Shown here: in pieces, positions 16,894 through 26,100 of the stretch
Numbering within the stretch: the first letter of the stretch is position 1
How the letters are laid out: the number at the start of each line of letters is the position of its first letter
Source: Salibaculum sp035270045
GTDB lineage: Bacteria; Pseudomonadota; Alphaproteobacteria; Rhodobacterales; Rhodobacteraceae
NCBI RefSeq assembly: GCF_035270045.1
Contig: NZ_DATFIP010000007.1
Location: 7,361-71,360 of the forward strand
Direction: 5' to 3'
Length of the DNA: 64,000 bases
Translations under genes and position numbers: made by a program
Notes under the pieces: generated by a model
The model's input: the letters and a program-made list of their open reading frames with translations, nothing else
Told to the model about the DNA's origin: nothing
The model's database searches: none

Positions 16894-18087
16894 ATGAGCA
16901 ACCCCGAGACGAAGGCTCGGGCCGGCGACGACACGTCTCCGGCCGGGGATCTGAAAACGGCGATGGCCGGGTTCATGTCCGATTTCCGGGCCTTTTCAAC
17001 CGACATTCACCAGAAGCTTCAGGAACAGGACAAACGCATGAGCAAGCTTGACCGCAAATCCGCCATCGCCGGGGCCCGCCCGGCCCTGGCCACCGCCGCC
17101 TCGGAAGAGGCGCCCCACCAGAAGGCCTTTGCCGCCTACCTGCGGTCGGGCGACGATGACGGGCTGCGCGGCCTCGAAATGGAAGGCAAGGCCATGTCCG
17201 GTGCCGTGGCGGCCGATGGCGGTTACCTGGTCGATCCGCAGACCTCGAACATGATCCGGTCGACGCTGTCCTCGACCGCCTCGATCCGGGCCATCGCCAA
17301 TGTCGTTCAGGTCGAGGCAACGTCCTACGACGTGCTGGTCGACCATGCCGAGATGGGCGCGGGCTGGGCCACCGAGACCGATCCGACCAGCGAGAGCGGC
17401 ACGCCGCAGATCGACCGCATCAGCATTGCGCTGCACGAGCTTTCGGCCCTGCCCAAGGCGAGCCAGCGCCTGCTGGATGACAGCGCCTTCGACATCGAGG
17501 CCTGGCTGGCCACGCGCATCGCCGACAAGTTCGCCCGCTCCGAGGCGGCGGCCTTTGTCGATGGCGACGGGGTGGACAAGCCGCAGGGCTTCCTGACCGC
17601 GCCGACCGTGGCCAACGGCGGCTGGTCCTGGGGCAACCTCGGCTATGTCGTGACCGGGGCCGACGGCGGCTTCGACGCGGCCAACCCGGCGGATGCGATC
17701 ATCGACCTGGTCTATGCGCTGGGCGCCGAGTATCGCGCCAGCGGCACCTTCGTGATGAACTCCAAGACTGCCGGGGCGGTGCGCAAGATCAAGGATGCCG
17801 ACGGCCGTTTCCTGTGGTCGGACGGGCTGACGGCCGGGGAACCCGCGCGGCTGCTGGGCTATCCGGTCCTGGTGGCCGAGGACATGCCCGACATTGCCTC
17901 GGGGGCCATGGCCATTGCCTTTGGCGATTTCTCGGCCGGTTACACCGTGGCTGAACGCCCGGACCTTCGGGTGCTGCGCGATCCTTTCAGCGCCAAGCCG
18001 CACGTCCTGTTCTACGCCACCAAGCGCGTGGGCGGGGCGGTCAGCGATTTTGCCGCCATCAAGCTGCTGAAGTTCGGCCTGTCCTGA
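16894..18087 (+). CDS. GTA g5, major capsid protein (HK97 fold)
   Basis: This protein forms the small GTA head. Of the 397 residues, roughly the first 100 (helical and charged, with KAMSGAVAADGGYLVDP at the boundary) are the scaffold-like delta domain expected to be removed by the g4 protease. The rest carries HK97 capsid blocks such as ASIRAIANVVQVEATSYD, KASQRLLDDSAFDIEAWLA and GTFVMNSKTAGAVRKIKDADG. An AAGGAA site precedes the ATG. A GC-rich hairpin lies just after the stop. Confidence 0.96.
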   Translation: MSNPETKARAGDDTSPAGDLKTAMAGFMSDFRAFSTDIHQKLQEQDKRMSKLDRKSAIAGARPALATAASEEAPHQKAFAAYLRSGDDDGLRGLEMEGKAMSGAVAADGGYLVDPQTSNMIRSTLSSTASIRAIANVVQVEATSYDVLVDHAEMGAGWATETDPTSESGTPQIDRISIALHELSALPKASQRLLDDSAFDIEAWLATRIADKFARSEAAAFVDGDGVDKPQGFLTAPTVANGGWSWGNLGYVVTGADGGFDAANPADAIIDLVYALGAEYRASGTFVMNSKTAGAVRKIKDADGRFLWSDGLTAGEPARLLGYPVLVAEDMPDIASGAMAIAFGDFSAGYTVAERPDLRVLRDPFSAKPHVLFYATKRVGGAVSDFAAIKLLKFGLS

Positions 18088-18101
18088 GGCCGTCACCGGA
18101 C

Positions 18102-18127
18102 GGGGGGCGGAGATGGTGCCGCCCCCC
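18102..18127 (+). promoter_or_regulatory. GC-rich hairpin after the major capsid gene
   Basis: GGGGGGCGG and CCGCCCCCC form a perfect 9-bp stem with an 8-base loop, 15 bases after the capsid stop. No T-run follows. It could stabilise the capsid mRNA 3' end or cause partial termination before the lower-copy connector genes. The rest of the 169-base gap up to g6 shows nothing else. Confidence 0.5.
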
Positions 18128-18256
18128 GGCCCGGGCGCGGGCATGGCGCGGGGCACCCCCGTGTTGTCCAGCTGCTTCCTTCCGTCCGAGCGATGCGGGG
18201 GGCCTGCGCCCGGGCACCTTACCCAAGACACGACAAGCCGTTTTCGGAGAAAGCTG

Positions 18257-18853
18257 ATGATGTTGATCGAAGAGACCACGGTGCCGCAAAGCGCCCTGCC
18301 GCTGGGTTTGTTCAAGGAGCACCTGCGCCTCGGATCGGGCTTTTCCGATGACGGCTTGCAGGACGGGCTGCTGGAGGGGTTCCTGCGTTCGGCCATGGCC
18401 GCGATCGAGGGGCGCACCTCCAAGGTGCTGATCGAGCGGGACTTTGCCCTGACACTGTCGGCCTGGGCTGATCCAGTGCGACAGCCCTTGCCCATCGCCC
18501 CGGTCAGCGCCGTGGCCGAGGTGGTGCTGCTGGATCGCATGGGCCAGGAAAACGCGGTGGACGCGGCAGCCTGGACCCTGCGGCCTGACATGCAGCGCCC
18601 GGCGCTTCTGGCCGCGGGCACGGCCCTGCCGATGATCCCGCGCGCCGGGTCGGTGCGGCTGCGGTTTCTCGCTGGCTTCGGACCGGACTGGTCGGACCTG
18701 CCCAGCGACCTGCAACAGGCGGTGATGCTGCTGGCGGCGCACTACTACGAATACCGGCTTGAAACCCAGTACGATGGCGGCTGCATGCCCTTCGGCGTCA
18801 GCGCCCTGATCGAACGCTACCGCAGCCTGCGCCTGGGCCGGGGGGTGGTGTGA
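18257..18853 (+). CDS. GTA g6, head-tail adaptor
   Basis: In the RcGTA particle this protein forms the adaptor ring beneath the portal. The 198-residue product is mainly helical at both ends, with LGLFKEHLRLGSGFSDDGL near 17 and LPSDLQQAVMLLAAHYYEY near 156, the shape of gp6-like connector proteins. ATG 18257 follows GGAGA; a second ATG is adjacent. The stop codon overlaps the start of g7 (TGATG). Confidence 0.9.
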   Translation: MMLIEETTVPQSALPLGLFKEHLRLGSGFSDDGLQDGLLEGFLRSAMAAIEGRTSKVLIERDFALTLSAWADPVRQPLPIAPVSAVAEVVLLDRMGQENAVDAAAWTLRPDMQRPALLAAGTALPMIPRAGSVRLRFLAGFGPDWSDLPSDLQQAVMLLAAHYYEYRLETQYDGGCMPFGVSALIERYRSLRLGRGVV

Positions 18854-19188
18854 TGGCCCCTCGTCTGAACAGGCGCCTTGTGCTGGAGAGCCCGCAAAGC
18901 CTGGCCGACGGCGCGGGCGGCTTTACCGAAAGCTGGGCCGCGCTTGGCACGCTCTGGGCGCAGGTCGAGTCGCGCAGCGGGCGCGAGACCTCGGGCGCGG
19001 CGATGGCGGTGTCGCGGGTGCGCTATCGCGTCACCCTGCGGGCCGCACCGTCTGGCGCCCCGTCGCGCCCGGTCGCCGGTCAGCGGTTTCGTGAGGGCGA
19101 CCGGGTTCTTCGCATCCTGGCCGTGACCGAGGACGACGCCGACGGCCGTTACCTTGTGGCCGACGCCGAGGAAGAGGTGATCGCATGA
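18853..19188 (+). CDS. GTA g7, head-tail stopper
   Basis: The stopper ring closes the connector in the assembled particle. The 111-residue product is beta-rich and resembles SPP1 gp16-like head-tail joining proteins: RRLVLESPQSLADGAGGFTE at the start, WAQVESRSGRE near 37, and a closing RILAVTEDDADGRYLVADAEE. It starts in the stop codon of g6 and overlaps g8 by four bases (ATGA). Confidence 0.9.
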   Translation: MAPRLNRRLVLESPQSLADGAGGFTESWAALGTLWAQVESRSGRETSGAAMAVSRVRYRVTLRAAPSGAPSRPVAGQRFREGDRVLRILAVTEDDADGRYLVADAEEEVIA

Positions 19189-19595
19189 GCTATGCCGTCT
19201 CCGCCGCCCTGCAGGCGGCCGTCTACCAGGCGCTGGCAGGCAATTCGGAGGTCGCCGCGCTGTCTGGGGGCGACATCTTCGACGCGCCGCCCGCGGGGCC
19301 GGAACCGGCGCTTTACGTCACGCTGGGGCCGGAACGGGTGCGCGACGCCTCCGACCAGACCGGCCAGGGCGCGACGCATGATTTCACGGTTTCGGTGATC
19401 ACCGAGGCCGCGGGCTTTGCCGAGGCCAAGGCGCTGGCCGCGGCGGTTTCGGATACGCTGGTGGACGCGCCGCTGGTGCTGAACCGCGGCCGGTTGGTGG
19501 CGCTTCGTTTTGCCAAGGCCCGCGCCCGGCGCCTGCGCCCCGGCGACCAGCGCCGCATCGACCTGACCTTCCGCGCCCGCGTGGACGACAGCTGA
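19185..19595 (+). CDS. GTA g8, tail terminator (DUF3168 type)
   Basis: It caps the tail tube at the head side. The 136-residue protein has the DUF3168 layout: a helix at the start (SAALQAAVYQALAGNSEVAALSGG shortened here to its core AALQAAVYQAL), then ALYVTLGPERVRDAS, HDFTVSVITEAAG, and a final strand RRIDLTFRARV. The ATG overlaps the g7 stop by four bases, and g9 follows after 25 bases. Confidence 0.9.
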   Translation: MSYAVSAALQAAVYQALAGNSEVAALSGGDIFDAPPAGPEPALYVTLGPERVRDASDQTGQGATHDFTVSVITEAAGFAEAKALAAAVSDTLVDAPLVLNRGRLVALRFAKARARRLRPGDQRRIDLTFRARVDDS

Positions 19596-19620
19596 TTTTC
19601 AACTCATCGGAGCAAGACAC

Positions 19621-20037
19621 ATGGCAGCCCAGAATGGCAAGGACCTTCTCATCAAGATCGACATGACCGGCGATGGCCAGTTTCATACCGCCGCCGGTCT
19701 GCGCGCCACGCGGATCGCCTTCAATTCCGAGAGCGTGGATGTGACTAGCATGGAGAGCACAGGCGGCTGGCGCGAGCTGCTGGGCGGGGCGGGCGTCAAG
19801 ACCGCCGAGATCAGCGGCTCGGGTGTCTTCCGCGACGCGGCCACGGACGAGCGGGTGCGCCAGATCTTCTTTGACGGCGAGACGCCGGAATTCCAGGTCA
19901 TCATTCCCGATTTCGGCACCGTGCAGGGCCGGTTCCAGGTGGGATCTATCGAATATGCCGGCAGTCACGACGGCGAGGCAACCTACGAGATGGCGCTGGC
20001 CTCGGCCGGCCCGGTCGATTTCACGGCGCTGCCGTGA
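19621..20037 (+). CDS. GTA g9, major tail tube protein
   Basis: It forms the short tail tube. The 138-residue beta-rich product matches the TP901-1-like major tail protein pattern: KDLLIKIDMTGDGQFHTAAG at the start, VDVTSMESTGGWRELLGGAG near 40, then SGSGVFRDAATDERVRQIFF. CGGAG provides the ribosome site. Its last base pair block overlaps the g10 start (TGATG). Confidence 0.93.
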   Translation: MAAQNGKDLLIKIDMTGDGQFHTAAGLRATRIAFNSESVDVTSMESTGGWRELLGGAGVKTAEISGSGVFRDAATDERVRQIFFDGETPEFQVIIPDFGTVQGRFQVGSIEYAGSHDGEATYEMALASAGPVDFTALP

Positions 20038-20351
20038 TGGTCAACCCGCAGGCAGGCGAGGTGGCGCTGGTGATCGACGGGCAGGCACACCTCTGCAAGC
20101 TGACCCTCGGGGCGTTGGCCGAACTGGAGCATTCCCTCGGCGGCGAGAGCCTGCCCGACCTGGTGCGCCGCTTCGACGAAGGCCGCTATTCCAGCCGGGA
20201 CGTGCTGGCGTTGATCGTGGCCGGGCTGCGTGGTGGCGGTTGGCAAGGCGGCCCGCGCGACCTGGTCAGCGCCGAGATCGAGGGCGGACTGGTGCGGGCC
20301 GCGCAGGTCGCGGCCGAGCTTCTGGCACGTGCCTTTGCGGTGCCGGAGTAA
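20037..20351 (+). CDS. GTA g10, GTA-specific tail assembly protein
   Basis: The 104-residue product matches the family of GTA g10 proteins, related to phage tail assembly chaperones. The N-terminal half is a small beta domain (GEVALVIDGQAHLCKLTLGALAELEHSLG). The C-terminal half is helical and contains SSRDVLALIVAGLRGGGW. It starts within the g9 stop codon and is followed four bases later by g10.1, suggesting coupled translation. Catalytic activity is not expected. Confidence 0.88.
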   Translation: MVNPQAGEVALVIDGQAHLCKLTLGALAELEHSLGGESLPDLVRRFDEGRYSSRDVLALIVAGLRGGGWQGGPRDLVSAEIEGGLVRAAQVAAELLARAFAVPE

Positions 20352-20355
20352 CCGC

Positions 20356-20550
20356 ATGGACTGGGCCGCCCTTTTACGCGGGGGACTGGGGCACCTTGGA
20401 CTGCGCCCGGCCGAGTTCTGGGCCCTTACCCCGGCCGAGCTGTGGTTGATGCTGGGCGTGGACACCGCCGCCGCGCCCATGGCGCGCCAACGCCTTGAGG
20501 AACTGAGCCGGGCCTTCCCGGATGAAGGAGCGAGAGATGGACGAGATTGA
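20356..20550 (+). CDS. GTA g10.1, small tail assembly chaperone-like protein
   Basis: A 64-residue protein of the rcc01693 type: MDWAALLRGGLGHLGLRPAE followed by FWALTPAELWLMLG, a short helical pattern seen in phage tail assembly chaperones encoded between tube and tape measure genes. The ATG lies four bases after g10 and the end overlaps the start of g11 by 14 bases. In R. capsulatus this small gene is easily overlooked. Confidence 0.85.
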   Translation: MDWAALLRGGLGHLGLRPAEFWALTPAELWLMLGVDTAAAPMARQRLEELSRAFPDEGARDGRD

Positions 20551-21196
20551 CGGGTTCGAAGCGCTTGAAGACGAGGCGCGCGCGCTGGAACAGACACTGG
20601 GCACGGTGACGACGCTGACCGATGCCTTCGAGGGGCAGTTGCGGGCAACCCAATCGACCCTGACCGAAACGACCCGCGACCTGGGCAAGCTGGAGCGCGG
20701 CTTTTCCGGCGGGTTGCGCCGTGCCTTCGACGGGCTGGTCTTCGACGGCATGAAACTGTCGGATGCGCTGTCGACCGTGGCCGAGGCCATGTCGAAAACC
20801 GTCTACAACAACGCGATGCGGCCGGTGACCGATCATTTCGGCGGGATGTTGGCCGATGGTGTCAATTCGCTGGTCTCGGGGATGATGCCCTTTGCCAAGG
20901 GCGGGGCGCTGTCAAACGGGCGGGTGCTGCCCTTTGCCCGCGGTGGCGTGGTTGATCGGGCCACCACCTTTCCCATGCGCGGGGGCACCGGGCTGATGGG
21001 CGAGGCGGGGCCCGAGGCCATCATGCCGCTGGCCCGTGGCAGCGACGGGCGTTTGGGCGTGCGCGGCCAGGGGGGTGGCCCGGTGAACGTCACCATGAAC
21101 ATCACGACCCCGGACGTGGCCGGATTCCAGCGCAGCCAGGGCCAGATCGCCGCGCGGATGTCGCGGCTGGTGGCGCGCGGCCAACGCAACCGCTGA
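20537..21196 (+). CDS. GTA g11, short tape measure protein
   Basis: The tape measure sets tail length. At 219 residues it is very short, matching the short GTA tail. The N-terminal half is coiled coil (ALEDEARALEQTLGTVTTLT and neighbours), the middle carries LSDALSTVAEAMSKTVYNNA, and the C-terminal part has the typical FAKGGALSNGRVLPFARGG with MGEAGPEAIMPLARG. ATG 20537 follows AAGGAG with a 6-base spacer; an ATG 15 bases earlier was rejected for lack of a site. Confidence 0.93.
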   Translation: MDEIDGFEALEDEARALEQTLGTVTTLTDAFEGQLRATQSTLTETTRDLGKLERGFSGGLRRAFDGLVFDGMKLSDALSTVAEAMSKTVYNNAMRPVTDHFGGMLADGVNSLVSGMMPFAKGGALSNGRVLPFARGGVVDRATTFPMRGGTGLMGEAGPEAIMPLARGSDGRLGVRGQGGGPVNVTMNITTPDVAGFQRSQGQIAARMSRLVARGQRNR

Positions 21197-21207
21197 GGAG
21201 TCGAGAA

Positions 21208-21840
21208 ATGAACTTTCACGAGATCAGGTTTCCCGCCTCGCTGAGCTTCGGCTCGATCGGCGGGCCGGAACGGCGCACCGAGGTGGTCACGCTGGCCAAC
21301 GGCTTCGAGGAGCGCAACACGCCGTGGGCGCATTCGCGCCGCCGCTATGATGCGGGGATGGGGCTGCGCTCGCTCGATGACGTGGCCGCGTTGGTGGACT
21401 TCTTCGAGGCACGCCGGGGGCAGCTCTATGGATTCCGCTGGAAGGACTGGGGCGACTTCAAGTCGTCGCCGCCCTCGCAGGGGGTCGTCGACGGCGATCA
21501 ACTTCTTGGCATGGGTGACGAGAGTCGCAAGGATTTTCAGCTCGTTAAAACATATCGTTCAGGTGAGCACAGCTATTTCCGCCCGATTGCCAAGCCGGTG
21601 GCGGGCCGCGTGCATGTCCAGGTCAGCGGCGACCCGGTGCAGCAGGGCGTGGACTACGAGATCGACGTGACCACGGGCGTCATCACCTTTGGCCATCCAC
21701 CGGATCTTCAGGCCGAGGTCACGGCGGGGTTCGAGTTCGACGTCCCGGTGCGTTTCGACATCGACCAGATCCGCACCAGCGTCGCGAATTTCCAGGCCGG
21801 CGAGGTGCCGGAGGTGCCGGTTGTCGAGGTGCGGGTATGA
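21208..21840 (+). CDS. GTA g12, distal tail protein (DUF2460)
   Basis: This protein forms the distal tail ring joining tube and baseplate. The 210-residue sequence fits DUF2460: FHEIRFPASLSFGSIGGPER at the start, GFEERNTPWAHSRRRYDAG near 33, FFEARRGQLYGFRWKDWGD near 65, and a C-terminal FEFDVPVRFDIDQIR. GAGGAG precedes the ATG. The stop overlaps g13 by four bases. Confidence 0.94.
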   Translation: MNFHEIRFPASLSFGSIGGPERRTEVVTLANGFEERNTPWAHSRRRYDAGMGLRSLDDVAALVDFFEARRGQLYGFRWKDWGDFKSSPPSQGVVDGDQLLGMGDESRKDFQLVKTYRSGEHSYFRPIAKPVAGRVHVQVSGDPVQQGVDYEIDVTTGVITFGHPPDLQAEVTAGFEFDVPVRFDIDQIRTSVANFQAGEVPEVPVVEVRV

Positions 21841-22739
21841 CCGGTCTGACGGATCACCTGGAAACGGGCCTGACGACGCTATGTCGCTGCTGGGCCATCA
21901 CGCGGGTCGACGGCGTGACCCATGGCTTTACCGATCACGACCTGAGCATTGCGTTTGAGGGTATTGATTTCAAGGCGCAATCTGGATTGACCGCGCGGGC
22001 GGTCATGGCGGGTACGGGTCTGTCGGTGGACAATACCGAGGCCATGGGCGCCCTCAGCGATGCCGCCATCACAGAGACCGACATCGAGGCCGGTCGCTAT
22101 GACGGGGCCGAGTTGCGGCTCTGGCAGGTGAACTGGGCGGACCCGACCCAGCGCGTCCTGCGGTTTCGCGGGCATCTTGGCGAGGTTCGCCGCCAGGCCG
22201 GGGCCTTTCATGCCGAGTTGCGCGGCCTGACCGAGGCCCTCAACCAGCCGCAGGGGCGTGTCTACCAGGCGCCGTGCAGCGCCGTGCTGGGGGACGCGCG
22301 CTGCCGGGTGGACCTGTCTGACCCGGCCTATTCCGCGCACGCCGAAGTTGCGGGCGTTGAAGGGGCCCGGGTGCTGTGGTTCAACGGGCTGGACGCCTAT
22401 GAACCTGGCTGGTTCACCCGCGGCACGCTGGAGGTTCTGACCGGCCCCGCGGCGGGCCTGTGTCAGCACATAAAACACGACACCTTTGCCGAGGATGGCT
22501 CGCGCACGGTGGCCCTTTGGGCGCCACTGGGGGCGGCGCCGGGGCCTGGCGACCGGGTGCGCGTCGTGGCCGGCTGTGACAAACGCAGAAAGACATGCCG
22601 CCTCAAATTCAGCAATTTCATAAATTTCCAGGGCTTTCCTCATATTCCGGGTGAAGACTGGCTCATGCGGGTGCCCCGCCAAGGCGAGAGCAACGGCGGC
22701 GGAAGCCTGACTCCTGTACACTCGGGTCTGCCATCATGA
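21837..22739 (+). CDS. GTA g13, baseplate hub protein (DUF2163) with four-cysteine cluster site
   Basis: The hub sits at the tail end. The 300-residue protein starts with the DUF2163 domain (CRCWAITRVDGVTHGFTDHD) and ends with the BR0599-like domain. Four cysteines in the C-terminal part, Cys147, Cys156, Cys247 and Cys254, are spaced as C-x8-C and C-x6-C, matching the iron-sulfur cluster site described for the RcGTA hub. The last 40 residues are Gly/Ser-rich after GFPHIPGEDW. It overlaps g12 and g14 by four bases each. Confidence 0.94.
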   Translation: MTGLTDHLETGLTTLCRCWAITRVDGVTHGFTDHDLSIAFEGIDFKAQSGLTARAVMAGTGLSVDNTEAMGALSDAAITETDIEAGRYDGAELRLWQVNWADPTQRVLRFRGHLGEVRRQAGAFHAELRGLTEALNQPQGRVYQAPCSAVLGDARCRVDLSDPAYSAHAEVAGVEGARVLWFNGLDAYEPGWFTRGTLEVLTGPAAGLCQHIKHDTFAEDGSRTVALWAPLGAAPGPGDRVRVVAGCDKRRKTCRLKFSNFINFQGFPHIPGEDWLMRVPRQGESNGGGSLTPVHSGLPS

Positions 22740-23176
22740 CTGCGCTGGTCGAGATCGCGCGGGGCTGGATCGGCACGCCCTATCACCACCAGGCCTGCCT
22801 GCGCGGCGTGGGTTGCGACTGTCTTGGCCTGGTCCGGGGGGTCTGGGCCGAGCACAGCGGCACTCCGCCGCTGCCGGTGCCGGCCTATACCTGGGATTGG
22901 TCCGAACCGCAGGGGCGGGAACTCCTCGCCGCCGGGCTGGAGGTCCATTTGATCCGCAAGCCCCCTGCGATGGTGCGGCCGGGTGATGTGCTTCTGTTCC
23001 GCATGCGGCGTGGCGCGGTTGCCAAGCACCTTGGTCTGATGGTCGCCGATGGCGCGCGGCCGCGCTTCGTGCATGCCTACCGGGGACACGGGGTGATCGA
23101 CTCCGATCTTTCGGCCCCATGGCGCAGGCGGCTGGTGGCCGCCTTCGCCTTTCCCCCTCTCACTGAAAAGGAGTAG
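22736..23176 (+). CDS. GTA g14, NlpC/P60-type cell wall peptidase
   Basis: This tail peptidase is expected to open peptidoglycan during DNA delivery. The 146-residue protein carries the NlpC/P60 catalytic Cys29 in GCDCLGLVRGVW, His98 in AKHLGLMV, and His113 in FVHAY as the likely third residue. The segment RPGDVLLFRM is typical of the fold. No signal peptide is seen, consistent with delivery in the particle. It overlaps g13 by four bases and g15 starts four bases after its stop. Confidence 0.94.
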   Translation: MTALVEIARGWIGTPYHHQACLRGVGCDCLGLVRGVWAEHSGTPPLPVPAYTWDWSEPQGRELLAAGLEVHLIRKPPAMVRPGDVLLFRMRRGAVAKHLGLMVADGARPRFVHAYRGHGVIDSDLSAPWRRRLVAAFAFPPLTEKE

Positions 23177-23179
23177 TCC

Positions 23180-26100
23180 ATGGCCACGATTGTACTTTCT
23201 GCCGCCGGGATGGCGGCTGGCGGGGCCATCGGTGGCTCGGTCCTTGGGCTGAGCTCCGCGGTGATCGGGCGCGCTGTCGGCGCCACGGTGGGACGGATGA
23301 TCGACCAGCGCCTGCTGGGGGCAGGCAGCGAGCCGGTCGAGGTGGGCCGCCTGGATCGCCTGCGCCTGACAGGGGCCAGCGAGGGCACGGCCGTGCCCCA
23401 GCTGCACGGACGGATGCGCATCCCCGGCCAGGTGATCTGGGCCACCGAGTTCCGGGAGCACCGCGAACGTTCAGGCGGTGGCAAGGGCGGGGCGCCGCAA
23501 CCCGCGACGACAGAATACAGCTACTCCATCAGCCTGGCCGTCGCGCTCTGCGAGGGCGAGGTGGCGCGCGTGGGCCGGGTCTGGGCCGACGGGCGCGAGG
23601 TCGCCCCCGAGCACCTGAACATGCGGCTGCACCGCGGCACGCCGGACCAGCTGCCCGACCCGAAGATCGAGGCGGTCGAGGGTGCGGGGATGGCCCCGGC
23701 CTATCGCGGCACGGCCTACGTGGTGATGGAGGACCTTCCGCTGGGCCAGTTCGGCAACCGGGTGCCGCAATTCAACTTCGAGGTCATGCGCCCCGATCAG
23801 GCCGGCGGCCCCGGGACGGGCATCGACAAGACAATCCGCGCGGTCTCGATGATCCCCGGCACGGGGGAATATGCCCTGGCGACCACACCGGTCTATCTCG
23901 ATCACGGCTTCGGGAACCGGGCGGCGGCCAACCTCAACGCAGCCTCGGGTCGGACGGATTTCGTCACTTCGCTGGATGCTTTGCAGGACGAACTGCCCGG
24001 CTGCGGCTCGGCCGCGCTCGTGGTGTCGTGGTTCGGGAGCGACCTGCGCTGTGGCACCTGTGACCTGCGCCCCAAGGTGGACCAGAAAGAGGCCGACAGC
24101 GCCGGGATGCCCTGGCGGGTCTCGGGTCTGACGCGCGCCCAGGCGCACCAGGTCGCCGCTCAGAACGGGGCCAAGCTTTACGGTGGCACGCCTGCCGATG
24201 CCTCGGTCATCGAGGCGATCGGCGCGCTGCGCGAGCGGGGCCTGTCGCCGGTTTTCTATCCGTTCATCCTGATGGACCAGGTCGCGGGCAACATACTGAC
24301 CGACCCCTGGACCGGTGCCGAGGGCCAGCCGCACCTGCCCTGGCGCGGGCGCATCACGGCGAGCCTGGCCGCCGGGGTCGAGGGCAGCCCGGACGGCACG
24401 GCGCAGGCCGAGGCAGAAGTTGCGGCGTTTCTGGGCCAAGCGCAGCCGGGGGATTTCACGGCGCATGATGGGACAGTCGTGTATGCGGGCCCCGAGGAAT
24501 GGTCCTATCGTCGCTTCATCCTGCATTACGCGTATCTTTGCGCGGCGGCGGGGGGCGTGGATGCCTTCCTCCTGGGTTCGGAGTTACGTGGGCTGACACA
24601 GATCCGCGGCGCCGGTGGCTTTCCCTTCGTGGCGGGCCTGGTGACGCTGCTGGAAGAGGTGCGCGCGATCCTCGGTCCCGACTGCAAGATCAGCTATGCA
24701 GCGGACTGGAGCGAGTATCACGGCTACCAGCCGCCGGGCACGGCGGACAAGCATTTCCATCTCGATGAGGTCTGGGCGCATCCCGAGTGCGATTTCGTGG
24801 GCATCGACAACTACTTGCCGCTGAGCGACTGGCGCGAGGGCGACGACCACGCCGATGCCCACTGGGGCAGCATCTACAACCCCGACTACCTGCGCGCCGG
24901 GATCGAGGGCGGCGAACACTACGACTGGTATTACCACTCGCCCGAGGCCGAGGCGGCACAGATTCGCACGCCCATCACCGACGGCGCGGGCGAACCCTGG
25001 CTCTGGCGGGCCAAGGACATCCGTGGCTGGTGGCAGAATGCCCATTACAACCGCATCGGCGGCACGCGCCAGGCCACGCCCACCGCCTGGCAGCCCGAGG
25101 GCAAGCCGATCTGGTTTACCGAAATCGGCTGCCCGGCCGTGGACAAGGGCACCAACCAGCCCAACAAGTTCGTCGATCCCAAGTCCTCGGAAAGCGGGCT
25201 GCCGCGGGCCTCGACCGGGGTGCGCGACGACTTCATTCAACGTCAGTATCTCACGGTTCTTCAGGATCACTACGGATCGCAGGCGGGCAACCCCGTCTCG
25301 TCCGTGACCGGCCAGCCCATGGTCGACACCGGCCACATCCATGTCTGGGCCTGGGATGCGCGGCCCTATCCGGCCTTTCCGGGGCGGGCCGACCTGTGGT
25401 CGGATTCCGTGAACTACACGCTGGGGCATTGGATCAACGGGCGGGTCACGGCGCGGTCTCTTGCCGCGGTGGTGGCCGAGATCTGCACCAGCGCGGGGAT
25501 CGTGCATTTCGATGTCGGCCGGCTTTTTGGCGTGGTGCGCGGCTACAGCCTGCCGGATGTGGAGACCGGCCGTGCGGCGTTGCAACCGCTGATGCTGGCC
25601 TATGGCTTCGACGCGATCGAGCGGGACGGCCGGCTGGTCTTCCGGCACCGCACGGGCCGGGCCGATGCGGAAGTTGCGGGCGGTGAATTCGCCGTCTCGC
25701 CAGACGATCCCGGCGCGATCGAACTGACCCGTGCCCAGGCGCCCGAGGTCGTGGGCCGCTTGCAACTGTCCCATGTCGAGGCCGACGGTGACTACGAGGT
25801 GCGCGCCACCGAGGCGATATACCCGGGCGATACCACGCCGACCACCGCGCGTTCGGAACTGTCATTGGCGCTGACCCGCGGCGAGGGTCTGCGCATCGCC
25901 GAACGCTGGCTGGCCGAGGCGCGGCTGGCGCGCGACACGGCGCGCTTTGCCCTGCCGCCCTCGCGTGCAGGTCTCGGCCCCGGCGACGTGCTGCGCCTGC
26001 CTGCGGGGCAGGGCGGCGGGCTTTACCGCGTGGACCTGTCGGAACAGACCGACCGGCAGGTGCTCGAGGCGGTGCGCGTGGATCCCTCGGTCCATGACCG

